Below, in pieces: positions 34,098 through 44,144 of a DNA stretch of 64,000 bases. Every line of letters starts with the position of its first letter. Positions within the stretch are counted from its first letter, which is position 1. A program made the position numbers and the translations under genes. The stretch is from Erysipelotrichaceae bacterium. GTDB lineage: Bacteria > Bacillota_I > Bacilli_A > Erysipelotrichales > Erysipelotrichaceae. Location: assembly GCA_017512885.1 (NCBI GenBank), contig JAFWEP010000027.1:49409-113408 (forward strand), in the 5' to 3' direction. The notes beneath the pieces are model-generated. The model was given only the letters and a program-made list of their open reading frames with translations, was not told the DNA's origin and made no database searches.

Positions 34098-34651
34098 AGA
34101 TCTACGCAGGTTTGGGAAATCCCGGAAAGAAATACGAAAAGACCCGGCACAATGCCGGCTTCATGGTGATCGACGAACTCTGCCGCAGATGGAACATGTC
34201 TCTCGACAATGAGAAGTTCGAAGCGCTTTACGGCAAGAAGAAGGTCAATGGGGAAGATATCCTGCTGGTCAAACCCCTGACCTATATGAACGATTCCGGC
34301 AGGGCCGTACAGCAGCTGATGCATTACTTCAAGGTGGATCTGCAGGATCTGATCGTCATTCATGACGATATGGATCTGCCGGTCGGCAAGATCCGCATCC
34401 GTACCAAGGGCAGTTCCGGCGGACAGAAGGGGATGGGTTCGATCATCCGCTGTCTGGGCACTTCGGAACTGAAGAGGATCCGCATCGGTATCGGCAAAGG
34501 GGAGAAGGAGGAAGTGATCGACTTCGTCCTGGGACAGATCCCGAAAGAGGACTGGCCGCTCTTTGAGGACAGTGTCCGCAAAGCAGCCGAAGCGCTCGAC
34601 TTTGCCGCCGTGAATGATTTTTCAGCGGTCATGAACCGCTACAATCCATGA
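34094..34651 (+). CDS. pth: Peptidyl-tRNA hydrolase
   Basis: 185 residues. Recycles peptidyl-tRNA. GLGNPGKKYEKTRHNAGFM with catalytic histidine (about 20), KPLTYMNDSG, HDDMDLPVGKIRIR and SSGGQKGMGSI all match. Starts within the preceding stop, and mfd starts within its own. Confidence 0.96.
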   Translation: MKIYAGLGNPGKKYEKTRHNAGFMVIDELCRRWNMSLDNEKFEALYGKKKVNGEDILLVKPLTYMNDSGRAVQQLMHYFKVDLQDLIVIHDDMDLPVGKIRIRTKGSSGGQKGMGSIIRCLGTSELKRIRIGIGKGEKEEVIDFVLGQIPKEDWPLFEDSVRKAAEALDFAAVNDFSAVMNRYNP

Positions 34652-37600
34652 GATATCGCTGGCTCCAGGAGATCTTAGAGGATACTTACCGCGATCAGGA
34701 AAAGCTCAGCTTCGCAAGTCTCAGCGAAGAAGCTGCCCGGATCGCTCTTTTGGCTTCCCGGAGAAAAGAGACGCTGATCGTCGTGAAGGAGAACCCCTAT
34801 CTGGCTGCCCGGCTGAAGGATCAGCTCGCTCCCTATTTCGAAGAAGGAGAAGTCCTGCAGTATCTGCCGGAAGAATCTCTGCGGGCAGAAGCGATCGCCG
34901 CTTCCTACGAGAACCGGGCGGACCGGCTCTATGCCCTGCATCAGATCCTGCAGGGGAATCCGAAGATCGTAGTCGTTTCTTCCGGAGGGTTGGTCCGGCA
35001 CCTGCCGGATCCGCAGGAACTGCGGGAGCTGAGTTTTTCTCTGCGCATCGAGGATACGCTGGACCGGGATGCTCTGGCCGGGAAACTGCAGAAGGCCGGT
35101 TACGAACGGGTCAGCCATGTCGAAGTTCCTCTGACCTATGCCGTCAGAGGTTCGATCGTAGACGTCTATTCGATCAACTACGAACTGCCGCTGCGTATCG
35201 AATTCTTCGATGACATCATCGATTCCCTGCGTTTCTTCTCACCGCAGGATCAGAAGACCGTCTCTACCTGCAAGGAGGCAGAGATCCTCTTTGCCCGGGA
35301 TGTCTTCTTTTCCGAAGAAGAAAAGGAAAAGCTGAAAGAAGAGATCAAGGATCCTTCCGGTACGATCGAGATGGATCTCAGCTATATCGACGAAGACGTC
35401 TATACCCCGAAACTGTACTGCTATACAGCATTCTTTGGGCGCAGCCATCTGCTGGATTATTTCACGGATCCGCTGGTCTATCTTTCCGACCGGGAAGCCA
35501 TCAGTGAACACATGCGCTTCCTGCAGGATGATATGATCTCCTATGTACAGGAGAATGCCGAGAACGGCGAACTGCCGCTGCGTTTTTCTCTGTATGGCGA
35601 TCTGCACCGGGAACTCCTGGGAAAGAAGATCCTGGAAGGTTTTCCCTTCGGCGAGAGCGTTCCGCCGCTGACGGAACTGGATCTGCCCTATGCCCCGTTA
35701 GAAGATCTGCTGAAGATCATCGACCGCAGGAGAGAGAACTACAAAGTCATCGCCCTGAGCGGCAGGGAAGCGGAAGAGGCTCTTTCTGTCCTCAATGAGC
35801 AGCATATCCCCTACAGTATCCTGCAGGAGCGGCTGCTGCCGGGCATCAATTTCCTCATGGCCGATCTGGCCCAGGGTTACGAGATCAGTTCAGCCGATCT
35901 CGTGATCTATACGGCCGGGGAACTGTTCCGGGACCGTCCGCGGCGGGGACGCTATGCGCTGAAGTTTGCGGAAGCGACGGCCCTGAATTCCTATGAGGAA
36001 CTGAAGAAGGGCGACTATGTCGTTCATAACCAGTACGGCATCGGTCAGTATCTGGGCATCGAACAAAGGGAAGTGAACGGCAGCTGTCAGGATTATCTGC
36101 GCATCGTCTATTCCGGCAACGACGTCCTGCTGGTACCGCTCAGCCAGTTCTCACTGGTCCGGAAGTACGTCTCCAAGGAAGGTGTCGTACCCAAGCTTCA
36201 TAAGCTGGGTTCCAAACAGTGGCAGAAGACACGGGAGAAAGTCGAAGCGGACGTCAGTGATCTGGCCAAACGGCTGGTCGAACTGTATGCCCTGCGGGAG
36301 ACGAAGAGCGGCTATGCCTTCTCCAAAGACGGCGAACTGCAGAAGAGCTTTGAAGCGGCCTTCCCTTATGAACTGACTGCTGATCAGGAGAAAGCCATCG
36401 CTGAAGTCAAGGCCGACATGGAAGAGAAGACTCCGATGGACCGTCTGTTATGCGGAGACGTCGGTTTCGGCAAGACCGAGGTAGCCCTGCGGGCTGCCTT
36501 CAAGGCTGCTGTCGATCACAAGCAGTCTGCCTATCTCTGTCCGACCACGATCCTTTCCCTGCAGCACTATAAGACCTTCACGGAGCGTCTGAAGGACTAT
36601 CCGGTACAGGTAGCCCTGATGAACCGTTTCAACTCTCCGGCGGAACAGAAAGAGATCCTGCAGCGTCTGAAGGAAGGGAAGATCGATATCCTGATCGGGA
36701 CCCACCGCATCCTGTCCAAAGACGTGGCTTTCCACGATCTGGGCTTACTGATCATCGACGAGGAACAGCGTTTCGGCGTCGAACACAAAGAGAAGATCAA
36801 AGAGCTCAAAAACAACATCGATGTCCTCTCGCTTTCGGCGACCCCGATCCCCCGCACCCTGCAGATGTCGCTGGTCGGGATCTACGGACTATCTACGTTG
36901 GACACCCCGCCCCGCAACCGTTACCCGATCCAGACCTACGTAGTCGAAAAGAACGAAGGGCTGATCCGGGAAGTGATCATGCGGGAACTGGAACGCAAGG
37001 GCCAGGTCTTCTACCTCTATAACGACATCAACCGCATCTACGGGATCGCCAAAAAGATCGGCGAAGAGATCCCCTATGCCCGGGTCGCTGTCGCTCACGG
37101 CAAGATGAGCCGGGAGGAGATCGAGGATGTCATGCTGGAGTTTTACCGGGGAGAAGCGAACGTCCTCTTGTGTACGACGATCATCGAGACCGGGATCGAT
37201 ATCCCCAATGCCAATACCATCCTCGTGGAACATGCCGAGAACTTCGGTCTGGCCCAGCTCTACCAGATCAAGGGAAGGGTCGGCAGATCCGACCGTATCG
37301 CCTATGCCTATCTGATGATCCCGGAGAAGAAGGCTTTATCCGAAAAGAGCGGGAAGCGTCTTTCCGCGATCAAGGAATTCACGGCTCTGGGTTCCGGCTA
37401 CAAGATCGCCATGCGCGATCTGGCGATCCGCGGAGCAGGGGATCTGTTGGGAGACAAGCAGTCCGGCTTTATCGACAATGTCGGTCTGGACCTCTATCTG
37501 AGCCTCTTACAGGAAGCGATCCGCCGGGAGAGCGGTCAGGAAAGCAAAGAAGAGAAAGAGATCGTCCATGTCTCGGTACCCCTGTCGACCTATATCCCGC

Positions 37601-38019
37601 CGGAGTTTTCTTCCAACGATTATGATAAACTGGGTGTATACCATCGTCTGGATGAGATCAGTGATCCGGAAGAGCTGAAGGAATACGAGAAACAGCTCAG
37701 CGATGAATACGGAAAACTGCCCCGGGAAGTCTCTTCGCTCTTCGACAAGAAGCGGCTGGAGATCCTGGTCGGCCGCAAGGAGATCGAGAGCGTACGGACC
37801 GAGAGCGCCGGTTTCATCATCACCCTGTCCAAGAAGGTCTCGGACCGGACGGACGGCTACAAGCTTTTTGCCTACTGCAATAAAGCCTCCAAAGACATCA
37901 AAATCAGTTATACTAGGGACAGACTGATCCTGGTGGCACCGAACCGGCGGGAAGAAGTCTACAAACTGATCCGTTTAACGGATGATCTGAAAGAATTAGA
38001 GAAACATGAGGATCGATAA
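34648..38019 (+). CDS. mfd: Transcription-repair coupling factor
   Basis: 1123 residues. UvrB-like N-terminal module, RNA-polymerase interaction domain (LKKGDYVVHNQYGIGQYLGI, about 450-470), superfamily 2 helicase with Walker A CGDVGFGKTEVA (about 600) and IIDEEQRFGVEHK, RecG-like TRG region GRVGRSDRIAYAY and C-terminal TRCF domain. Removes stalled RNA polymerase and recruits UvrA. uvrA is also in the window at 56.9 kb. Confidence 0.97.
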   Translation: MRYRWLQEILEDTYRDQEKLSFASLSEEAARIALLASRRKETLIVVKENPYLAARLKDQLAPYFEEGEVLQYLPEESLRAEAIAASYENRADRLYALHQILQGNPKIVVVSSGGLVRHLPDPQELRELSFSLRIEDTLDRDALAGKLQKAGYERVSHVEVPLTYAVRGSIVDVYSINYELPLRIEFFDDIIDSLRFFSPQDQKTVSTCKEAEILFARDVFFSEEEKEKLKEEIKDPSGTIEMDLSYIDEDVYTPKLYCYTAFFGRSHLLDYFTDPLVYLSDREAISEHMRFLQDDMISYVQENAENGELPLRFSLYGDLHRELLGKKILEGFPFGESVPPLTELDLPYAPLEDLLKIIDRRRENYKVIALSGREAEEALSVLNEQHIPYSILQERLLPGINFLMADLAQGYEISSADLVIYTAGELFRDRPRRGRYALKFAEATALNSYEELKKGDYVVHNQYGIGQYLGIEQREVNGSCQDYLRIVYSGNDVLLVPLSQFSLVRKYVSKEGVVPKLHKLGSKQWQKTREKVEADVSDLAKRLVELYALRETKSGYAFSKDGELQKSFEAAFPYELTADQEKAIAEVKADMEEKTPMDRLLCGDVGFGKTEVALRAAFKAAVDHKQSAYLCPTTILSLQHYKTFTERLKDYPVQVALMNRFNSPAEQKEILQRLKEGKIDILIGTHRILSKDVAFHDLGLLIIDEEQRFGVEHKEKIKELKNNIDVLSLSATPIPRTLQMSLVGIYGLSTLDTPPRNRYPIQTYVVEKNEGLIREVIMRELERKGQVFYLYNDINRIYGIAKKIGEEIPYARVAVAHGKMSREEIEDVMLEFYRGEANVLLCTTIIETGIDIPNANTILVEHAENFGLAQLYQIKGRVGRSDRIAYAYLMIPEKKALSEKSGKRLSAIKEFTALGSGYKIAMRDLAIRGAGDLLGDKQSGFIDNVGLDLYLSLLQEAIRRESGQESKEEKEIVHVSVPLSTYIPPEFSSNDYDKLGVYHRLDEISDPEELKEYEKQLSDEYGKLPREVSSLFDKKRLEILVGRKEIESVRTESAGFIITLSKKVSDRTDGYKLFAYCNKASKDIKISYTRDRLILVAPNRREEVYKLIRLTDDLKELEKHEDR

Positions 38020-38281
38020 GTATCTGAAAGTAGCCAGAGTGCTCAAACGCCGGGCGACCGGCAAGAGCCTGGCGCTGAATGACCGCCTGTACATCAACGG
38101 CCGGCATGCGAAAGCCGGAAGTGAAGTCAAGCCCGGCGATATCCTGACCATCGTTTTCGGTCAGCGGGAGCTGAAGATCCGGGTCCTGGCGGTAGCGGAC
38201 CATGTCCGCAAGGAAGAAGCAGCAGACCTCTTTGAGGTCCTGGAAGAGAAAGTGAGGGATGATCTTGAGCAAGACCAGTAA
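38006..38281 (+). CDS. rqcP: RNA-binding S4 domain protein RqcP (YabO)
   Basis: 91 residues. S4 fold: MRIDKYLKVARVLKRRATG, then LYINGRHAKAGSEVKPGDIL. Ribosome quality control factor that works with RqcH in alanine tailing of stalled nascent chains. Overlaps the mfd 3' end by 14 nt, in the usual Firmicute order mfd-rqcP-divIC. Confidence 0.92.
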   Translation: MRIDKYLKVARVLKRRATGKSLALNDRLYINGRHAKAGSEVKPGDILTIVFGQRELKIRVLAVADHVRKEEAADLFEVLEEKVRDDLEQDQ

Positions 38282-38666
38282 AAAACCCAATCGGCGAAAG
38301 ACCGTCTCCAAACTGATCGCGATCGTGCTGATCCTGGCGGCCATCTATCTCTTCATCGGTGTCGGCAGACAGATCTTCGAGACCCTGCAGCTGCGCCGAC
38401 AGGAAGAAGAAGTGGCCCAGCAGCTGGCCGCCCTGCAGGAAGAGAATGCTGCCCTGAAGGCTCAGAAAAACAAGCTGGAAGACCCCAACTACATCATCAC
38501 CTATGCCCATGGCGAATATCTCTTCTCCAAGGATGATGAGAAAGTCTTCTATCTGCCTTCACTGAACACACCGGAAGCGACTCCGCAGCCCAGTGAAACT
38601 CCGGTCTCCACTCCGGAGGCGACCCCGGAACCAGCAGCAGAAACGACTCCGGAACCCGAGAACTGA
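38265..38666 (+). CDS. divIC: Septum formation initiator DivIC/FtsB-like
   Basis: About 133 residues. Membrane helix LIAIVLILAAIYLFIGVG, then a coiled coil (QEEEVAQQLAALQEENAALK) and EDPNYIITYAHGEYLFS typical of DivIC, ending in a Pro/Thr/Glu tail. Divisome component partnering FtsL and DivIB. TTG at 38265 is chosen because GAGGG lies 6 nt upstream. ATG at 38259 abuts that site directly. Overlaps rqcP. Confidence 0.85.
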   Translation: MSKTSKKPNRRKTVSKLIAIVLILAAIYLFIGVGRQIFETLQLRRQEEEVAQQLAALQEENAALKAQKNKLEDPNYIITYAHGEYLFSKDDEKVFYLPSLNTPEATPQPSETPVSTPEATPEPAAETTPEPEN

Positions 38667-38686
38667 CGCCGAAAGGCGTTTTTCTT
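38664..38686 (+). terminator. Terminator of the pth-divIC operon
   Basis: Stem ACGCC / GGCGT, GAAA loop, T5CTTTT tail. Confidence 0.85.
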
Positions 38687-38716
38687 TTGACGAAGGGCAG
38701 AGAGATTCCTTAAAAT
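38687..38716 (+). promoter_or_regulatory. Promoter of the UMF1 transporter gene
   Basis: TTGACG, 18 nt spacer, TAAAAT. Leader 34 nt with AGAGG before ATG 38751. Confidence 0.6.
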
Positions 38717-38750
38717 AAAGAAAAGGCTTTCATAAGCAAAGAGGAATACT

Positions 38751-40025
38751 ATGTTTAAGAATCTGACAAAGACCGAACGGGCATGGGTGCTTTACGATGT
38801 CGGCAACTCTGCCTTCACCATGCTGGCATGTTCATTGATCCCGATCTGGTTCAAGGATCTGGCGATCGGTACGGCTCCCGGACAGATCACTTCCGACCAG
38901 GCTACGGCGTACTACTCGATCTCCATCTCCGTCGTAACGGTCATCGTTGCGATCCTGGGACCGATCTGCGGAGCGATCGCCGACCATAAGGACATGAAGA
39001 AGATCTTCTTCACGACCGCTGTTTCGGTAGGTGTCGTCGGCTGCATCCTGAACGGTTTTGCGACCAGCTGGGTCGTCTTCATCGTGATCTATGTCCTGAC
39101 CCGGATCTTCTATTCAGCATCGCTGACCTTCTATGATTCGATGCTGAACGATGTCACTACGGAAGAAAGGATGGATCAGGTCTCTTCCTACGGCTATGCC
39201 TGGGGCTATATCGGCTCCTGCATCCCCTTCATCATAGCGATGGTCGCCTATATCCTCTCCGGCGGTCTGAGCCCGGATCTGATGCTGTTCAGTCCGCAGG
39301 TCGGACGGATCATCGGCTACGCCGTCACCGGTGTCTGGTGGTTCTTAGTCACCATGCCGCTGATCAGAAACTACAAACAGTACAACTATGTCGAAGCGGA
39401 AAAGCACGAGATCGGCAAGGTCTTTGCCAAGATCGCCGGAACTCTGAAAAAGATCGCTACGCAGGATAAGAAGGTCCTCTTCTTCCTGATCGCTTTCTTC
39501 CTCTATATCGACGGTGTCGGAACCATCATCGACAACTGCATCAATATCGGTACCGACCTCGGTCTGCCGACAGTCGGACAGGTCATCTTCCTGCTGGCTA
39601 CGCAGGTCGTTGCCTTCGGCGGTTCGCTGGTCTTTGCCCGGCTGTCCAGGAAATACGATACGGTCACTCTGATCCTGATCTGTATCTTCGGTTATTTCTG
39701 CGTCTGTCTGTATGCCCTGACCCTGAAGACGCTCTTGCACTTTGGCATCCTGGCCTTCGGGGTCGGCTGCTTCCAGGGTTCGATCCAGTCTCTGTCCCGT
39801 TCCTACTTCTCAAAGATCATTCCGGCAGAGAATTCCGGTGAATACTTCGGAATCTATGATATCTTCGCCAAGGGCGCTTCCTTCTTAGGATCTGCCGTCA
39901 TCGCCTGGGTCAAGCTGGCCGGCGGCACCATCAACATCGCCGTAGCTTCTCTGGCGGTCTTCTTTGCCCTGGGTTTCCTCTTCCTGAAACTGGCAGACAG
40001 GCAGCCGCTGCAGAATCAGCGCTGA
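38751..40025 (+). CDS. UMF1/Atg22-like MFS transporter
   Basis: 424 residues, about 12 membrane helices. N-terminal ERAWVLYDVGNSAFTML and LGPICGAIADHKDMKK (MFS loop 2-3 type) are characteristic of the UMF1 family, as is GSIQSLSRSYFSKIIP in the second half. Substrate unknown. Amino acid efflux is known for Atg22. Monocistronic with its own promoter and terminator. Confidence 0.85.
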   Translation: MFKNLTKTERAWVLYDVGNSAFTMLACSLIPIWFKDLAIGTAPGQITSDQATAYYSISISVVTVIVAILGPICGAIADHKDMKKIFFTTAVSVGVVGCILNGFATSWVVFIVIYVLTRIFYSASLTFYDSMLNDVTTEERMDQVSSYGYAWGYIGSCIPFIIAMVAYILSGGLSPDLMLFSPQVGRIIGYAVTGVWWFLVTMPLIRNYKQYNYVEAEKHEIGKVFAKIAGTLKKIATQDKKVLFFLIAFFLYIDGVGTIIDNCINIGTDLGLPTVGQVIFLLATQVVAFGGSLVFARLSRKYDTVTLILICIFGYFCVCLYALTLKTLLHFGILAFGVGCFQGSIQSLSRSYFSKIIPAENSGEYFGIYDIFAKGASFLGSAVIAWVKLAGGTINIAVASLAVFFALGFLFLKLADRQPLQNQR

Positions 40026-40033
40026 TCCCGGAG

Positions 40034-40062
40034 ACCGGCAGAAATGTGCCGGTTTTTTCTTT
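40034..40062 (+). terminator. Terminator after the transporter
   Basis: Stem ACCGGCA / TGCCGGT, 6-nt loop, T6 tail. Confidence 0.9.
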
Positions 40063-40071
40063 CTTTTCGCA

Positions 40072-40100
40072 TTGAATCGGGAAGGGGAGTCTGATATAAT
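40072..40100 (+). promoter_or_regulatory. Promoter of rpsF-ssb-rpsR
   Basis: TTGAAT (40072), 17 nt, TATAAT (40095) with an upstream TGA (extended -10). Confidence 0.8.
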
Positions 40101-40104
40101 CGTA

Positions 40105-40170
40105 GGGCGAATAGTTCACTATTCCTTGCTCTGCACAGGATGCAGGGCCGTTAGACCAGAAGGAGGTAAA
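40105..40170 (+). promoter_or_regulatory. rpsF 5' leader, candidate S6:S18 autoregulatory structure
   Basis: Hairpin GAATAG / CTATTC (40109-40124), then a second stem CTCTGCA / TGCAGGG (about 40130-40147) followed by CCG and the AAGGAGG site. A leader stem with a conserved CCG element that binds the S6:S18 complex is known upstream of rpsF in many bacteria. The match here is by position and the CCG only. Confidence 0.45.
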
Positions 40171-40172
40171 AC

Positions 40173-40472
40173 ATGAAACAGTACGAAACGATGTACATCG
40201 TCAGGTCTGACCTGGATGAAGCTGCCCGCGCTGCTCTGATCGAAGAGATGCACGGCATCATCACGGCTCACGGCGGCACGATCGACAACGTAGACGAATG
40301 GGGCATGCGGGACTTTGCGTACCGCATCGACTTCCAGAACAAGGGCTACTATGTCGTTACGACCTATACCGTTGATGTTGACGGCCTGAATGAGTTCGAA
40401 CGTCTGATGGGCATCAATGCCAATATCGTTCGTTCTCTGACGATCAACCTGGACGAAAAGAAGGGAAAGTAA
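40173..40472 (+). CDS. rpsF: 30S ribosomal protein S6
   Basis: 99 residues. KQYETMYIVRSDLDEAAR at the start and WGMRDFAYRIDFQNKGYYV in the middle match S6, which pairs with S18 on the 30S platform. AAGGAGG 7 nt before the ATG. First gene of rpsF-ssb-rpsR. Confidence 0.98.
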   Translation: MKQYETMYIVRSDLDEAARAALIEEMHGIITAHGGTIDNVDEWGMRDFAYRIDFQNKGYYVVTTYTVDVDGLNEFERLMGINANIVRSLTINLDEKKGK

Positions 40473-40473
40473 G

Positions 40474-40944
40474 ATGATCAACCGGGTCATCCTGGTAGGT
40501 CGTCTGACCAAGGATGTGGAGGCGCGCAAGACGCAGTCCAATCTGACGGTCGCGTCCTTTACCATTGCCTGTGACCGGCGTTTCAGCCGTGCACAGGGCG
40601 ATCAGTCCCAACAGACTGCAGACTTCATCAACTGTGTAGCCTGGCGGCAGACAGCCGAATTCCTGGCACAGTATGCCAAGAAAGGCAACCTGCTGGGTGT
40701 CGAGGGCCGTATCCAGACCCGCAACTACACCGGCGCTGACGGCAAGAAGGTCTATGTGACCGAAGTCGTCTGTGACAACGTGCAGCTGCTGACACCGAAG
40801 AATTCTTCGACGGGTTACAGTGCACCGGCACCGACCTTTACTCCGAGTGCGGAACCTTCCTATACTCCGGATCCGGTCGTGGATGATGATTTCAGCAGTA
40901 CTCCCTCGCTCGATATCTCGAGTGATGATCTCCCATTCTATTGA
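40474..40944 (+). CDS. ssb: Single-stranded DNA-binding protein
   Basis: 156 residues. OB fold at residues 1-105 (INRVILVGRLTKDVEARKT, FINCVAWRQTAEFL, GRIQTRNYTG), low-complexity Pro/Ser/Thr linker and the acidic tip SSDDLPFY, a slight variant of the usual DDxIPF tail that recruits repair and replication proteins. Confidence 0.97.
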   Translation: MINRVILVGRLTKDVEARKTQSNLTVASFTIACDRRFSRAQGDQSQQTADFINCVAWRQTAEFLAQYAKKGNLLGVEGRIQTRNYTGADGKKVYVTEVVCDNVQLLTPKNSSTGYSAPAPTFTPSAEPSYTPDPVVDDDFSSTPSLDISSDDLPFY

Positions 40945-40959
40945 TAGAAAGGAAAGAAT

Positions 40960-41190
40960 ATGGCATTCAGAAAAAGAAGAGTTGGTTTCCGCAAGGTCTG
41001 CTACTTCACCAAGAATAAGATCACGTACATCGACTACAAGGATGTTGAACTGCTGAAGCGTTTCATCTCTCCCAACGGAAAGATCACGCCGCGCCGTGTC
41101 ACCGGCACCAGCGCCAAGTATCAGCGTCAGCTGTCCGTCGCGATCAAGCGTGCGCGTCAGATGGCTCTGCTGCCCTACGTCGCAGACTAA
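40960..41190 (+). CDS. rpsR: 30S ribosomal protein S18
   Basis: 76 residues, basic. [20 protein letters not shown], then [19 protein letters not shown] and [13 protein letters not shown] are typical of S18. Last gene of the operon. Confidence 0.98.
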   Translation: MAFRKRRVGFRKVCYFTKNKITYIDYKDVELLKRFISPNGKITPRRVTGTSAKYQRQLSVAIKRARQMALLPYVAD

Positions 41191-41198
41191 ACCGAGAT

Positions 41199-41225
41199 GC
41201 CTCCGTTTTACGGAGGCTTTTAATT
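41199..41225 (+). terminator. Terminator of rpsF operon
   Basis: Stem GCCTCCG / CGGAGGC, 5-nt loop, TTTTAATTT tail. Confidence 0.9.
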
Positions 41226-41228
41226 TGT

Positions 41229-41234
41229 TATAAT
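41229..41234 (+). promoter_or_regulatory. -10 element TATAAT of a leaderless start (DUF2232)
   Basis: TATAAT ends 7 nt before ATG 41242. The in-frame GTG at 41236 would lie upstream of the expected transcription start. Confidence 0.6.
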
Positions 41235-41241
41235 AGTGGGT

Positions 41242-42174
41242 ATGAACTCTACCCGTAAACTTACCTACGGTGCGATGCTGCTGGCGCTCCTGGGAGCGTT
41301 CATGCTGATCGACCGTTATTTGCTGGCTTTATACTTTGATGAATTCGTTTTTCTGCTGCAGGCGCTGATCATTATCATCTATGCCGCCAAATACACTTTC
41401 AAGGACAGCGTCTGGCTCTGCATCGGCATTGCTGCCCTGACCTTCCTCTTCGGCGGAACGACTTCCTGGGTCTACTGCCCGCTGGCCATCATCGGCGGTC
41501 TGGCCTATTCCTACGGACTGCTGAAAGACTGGGAAAGAAAGAAACTGCTGCTCGTGACCTTCGTGATCTTCATCGCCGGAGAACTGCTGCTGACGATATT
41601 GATCATGCCGCTCTTCGGGATCACCATCGAACAGTCGATCCAGGAGCTGCAGGTCTCGATGGAAACGATCTTTGCCAATACCGGTACGCTGGGTCTGATC
41701 AGCAGCGATATGCTGAAGAACCTGATGACGATCTCCTTCGGGCTGGCGATCGTACTGACCGGAGGGATGGAGGCCATGCTGATCCATCTTTCGGCAGTGA
41801 TCCTCTTAAAACGTTTCCGGATCCGGGAGATCAAGGTCACCCCTTTGAACGAACTGAAGATCTCACCGCTCTATTCCTATCTGGCGATCTTCGGCGTCAT
41901 CCTGATGTTTTTCCAGGACCGCTTTGCCGACAACCGGCTGCTGTTCCTGACAGTCACCACCTTTTCACTGTGCTGTGCTATCTTTCTGCTGGTGCTGGGC
42001 TTCATCTTTGTCAGCCTTTACGGCCGCATCGTGCTCCGCCGCAACATCGTCTTCCTGGTCGTGATCATGCTGCTGTTCCTGCCGGGAGCGATGTATATCC
42101 TGATCCTGTTAGGATTCCTCTATGGCAGCGGACCGCTGCGTGATTATCTCGAAACGAAACGAGGTGCTTTATGA
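41242..42174 (+). CDS. DUF2232 (YybS-like) membrane protein
   Basis: 310 residues, about eight membrane helices. YybS/DUF2232 proteins precede gdpP-rplI-dnaB in many Firmicutes. N-terminus RKLTYGAMLLALLGAFMLID, with energy-coupling S-component-like spacing. Function unknown. Its stop overlaps the gdpP ATG by 4 nt. Confidence 0.8.
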   Translation: MNSTRKLTYGAMLLALLGAFMLIDRYLLALYFDEFVFLLQALIIIIYAAKYTFKDSVWLCIGIAALTFLFGGTTSWVYCPLAIIGGLAYSYGLLKDWERKKLLLVTFVIFIAGELLLTILIMPLFGITIEQSIQELQVSMETIFANTGTLGLISSDMLKNLMTISFGLAIVLTGGMEAMLIHLSAVILLKRFRIREIKVTPLNELKISPLYSYLAIFGVILMFFQDRFADNRLLFLTVTTFSLCCAIFLLVLGFIFVSLYGRIVLRRNIVFLVVIMLLFLPGAMYILILLGFLYGSGPLRDYLETKRGAL

Positions 42175-44144
42175 AACGACTTCAACGTTTACGGATCTTT
42201 TCTCTGTTAGCCTGTATCTCTGTCGGGCTCTTTCTGGCAGCGATGGGCATCTTCCTGAAGTTCGACATCCGCATCGCGACGATCGCCTATCTGGCGATGG
42301 CAGTGATCCTGTTTGCGGCATTCTATTTCCATGACATCATCCGTCAGGAGAGCCGCGGGGAAGTGGAAGAGAACCTGGATAAAGGCATCAAGGATGCCCT
42401 GAGCGATGCCCGGGTCGGGATCCTCGTCTATAACGAAGATCTGGAGATCACCTGGATGTCTTCGGTGCTGACGGAACGTTCTCATGATCATCTGGGTGAA
42501 AGGCTCCTGGCCTGGATCCCGGAGGTCCATACCGTTCTGGAAGGAACGGTCGAGGAAGTGACCGTCATCATCAATGAAGAGAAGTATGCCGTATCCAAAA
42601 AGAAGAATGCCAACGTGCTGACCTTCCGCGATATCTCCAAACAGTATGATCTGGAGAAGCGTTTCAAGGAAGATGCCGTCGTCATCGGTATGGTCAACTT
42701 TGACAACTACGACGAAGTCTCCGAACTGGAGGATGATCTGGCTTACTTCAACTCCACGCTGCGTCCGACAGTCTATGACTACTTCCGGGCTCATCAGCTG
42801 GTCTACAAGACCCTGCGCAACAACCGGGTCTACCTCGTTCTGAATGAAAAGAAATATGTCGAACTGCTGGAAGACCGTTTCAGCGTTCTGAATACCCTGC
42901 GCCGGGAGGCAAAGAAGGGGGACATCGAAATGACCCTTTCGATGGCCTTTGCCCGGGGCAGTGAAGATCTGCAGGAACTGGATGCCCTGGCTTCCAACCT
43001 GCTGGAGATCGCCCAGACCCGCGGCGGCGACCAGGTCGTTTCCCGCCGGATCGGCGAGGATGCCGTCTTCTACGGAGGCAGCTCCGAAGCCAAGGGCAAA
43101 CGTTCCAAGGTCCGGGTCCGGGTCTATGCCAATACCCTGAAGGACCTCTTCAGCAAGGCTTCCAACGTCATCATCTGCGGCCATCAGGAAGCGGATGCGG
43201 ACTGCATCGGCGCCGCTCTCTGCATGTCGGCGATCGCCCGTACCTATGTACCGGAGACCTGCATCATCTCCCGCAGCGGCGGAGTGGAAGCGACGACCGC
43301 GGAGATCCTGAAGAATTACAACGAAGAGCTGGAGAAACGCCACGAATTCGTGACGGAAGGGGAAGCCCTGAACCGTCTGCGTGACGATACCCTGGTCATC
43401 ATGGTCGATCATCACAGCGCCAGCCAGAGCAACGGCTCCAATCTGCTGAAGAAGGCGAAGAAGATCGTGATCATCGATCATCACCGCCGGAAAGCCGATC
43501 TGGATACCGATCCGATCCTGGTCTATATCGAAGCAGCTGCTTCTTCGGCCTGTGAGCTCAGCGCCGAATTCCTGCCCTATCTGCTGAAAAAGACTCCGCT
43601 TACCAATGTCGAAGCGAATCTGATGTATCTGGGCATGATCATCGATACCAACCATTTCCGGGTCCGTACCGGTGAACGTACTTTTGATGTGGCCCGTCTC
43701 CTGAAACAGTACGGCGCCGATCCGGCGGAATGCGAAGAGTGGATCAAGGAGCCCTTCGCTCAGGTCCGGCAGATCAGCCATATCGTACAGGAAGCGAAAC
43801 TGTACACGCACGGCATCGCCGTGGCTGCGATCGATGATGACGAGGTCTATGCCCGTTCGATCATCTCGCAGGCGTGCGACCGTCTCTTAAGCGTGAAAGA
43901 AGTGGCAGCCGGCTTCGTGATCGCCCATATCGGCGAAGAAGAGATGGCGATCTCGGCCCGTTCCGACGGCAGCATCAATGTCCAGCTGATCATGGAAAAG
44001 ATGAAGGGCGGCGGTCATCTGACCGGTGCCGGTGTACAGCGCAAGGAAGGAACGATCACTTCTCTGCGCGAAGAATTGGAAAAGGCGATCGCAGAATATA
44101 TCGCCGAGGAGGAAAAAGAGAATGAAAGTCATTCTGCTGAATGA
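42171..44144 (+). CDS. gdpP: Cyclic-di-AMP phosphodiesterase GdpP
   Basis: 657 residues. Two N-terminal membrane helices, a PAS domain ([16 protein letters not shown]), a degenerate GGDEF domain and the catalytic DHH-DHHA1 part: [24 protein letters not shown] (about 412), [12 protein letters not shown] and [10 protein letters not shown] near the C-terminus. Hydrolyses c-di-AMP and so controls osmotic and wall balance. Its 3' end overlaps rplI by 23 nt. Confidence 0.95.
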   Translation: MKRLQRLRIFSLLACISVGLFLAAMGIFLKFDIRIATIAYLAMAVILFAAFYFHDIIRQESRGEVEENLDKGIKDALSDARVGILVYNEDLEITWMSSVLTERSHDHLGERLLAWIPEVHTVLEGTVEEVTVIINEEKYAVSKKKNANVLTFRDISKQYDLEKRFKEDAVVIGMVNFDNYDEVSELEDDLAYFNSTLRPTVYDYFRAHQLVYKTLRNNRVYLVLNEKKYVELLEDRFSVLNTLRREAKKGDIEMTLSMAFARGSEDLQELDALASNLLEIAQTRGGDQVVSRRIGEDAVFYGGSSEAKGKRSKVRVRVYANTLKDLFSKASNVIICGHQEADADCIGAALCMSAIARTYVPETCIISRSGGVEATTAEILKNYNEELEKRHEFVTEGEALNRLRDDTLVIMVDHHSASQSNGSNLLKKAKKIVIIDHHRRKADLDTDPILVYIEAAASSACELSAEFLPYLLKKTPLTNVEANLMYLGMIIDTNHFRVRTGERTFDVARLLKQYGADPAECEEWIKEPFAQVRQISHIVQEAKLYTHGIAVAAIDDDEVYARSIISQACDRLLSVKEVAAGFVIAHIGEEEMAISARSDGSINVQLIMEKMKGGGHLTGAGVQRKEGTITSLREELEKAIAEYIAEEEKENESHSAE

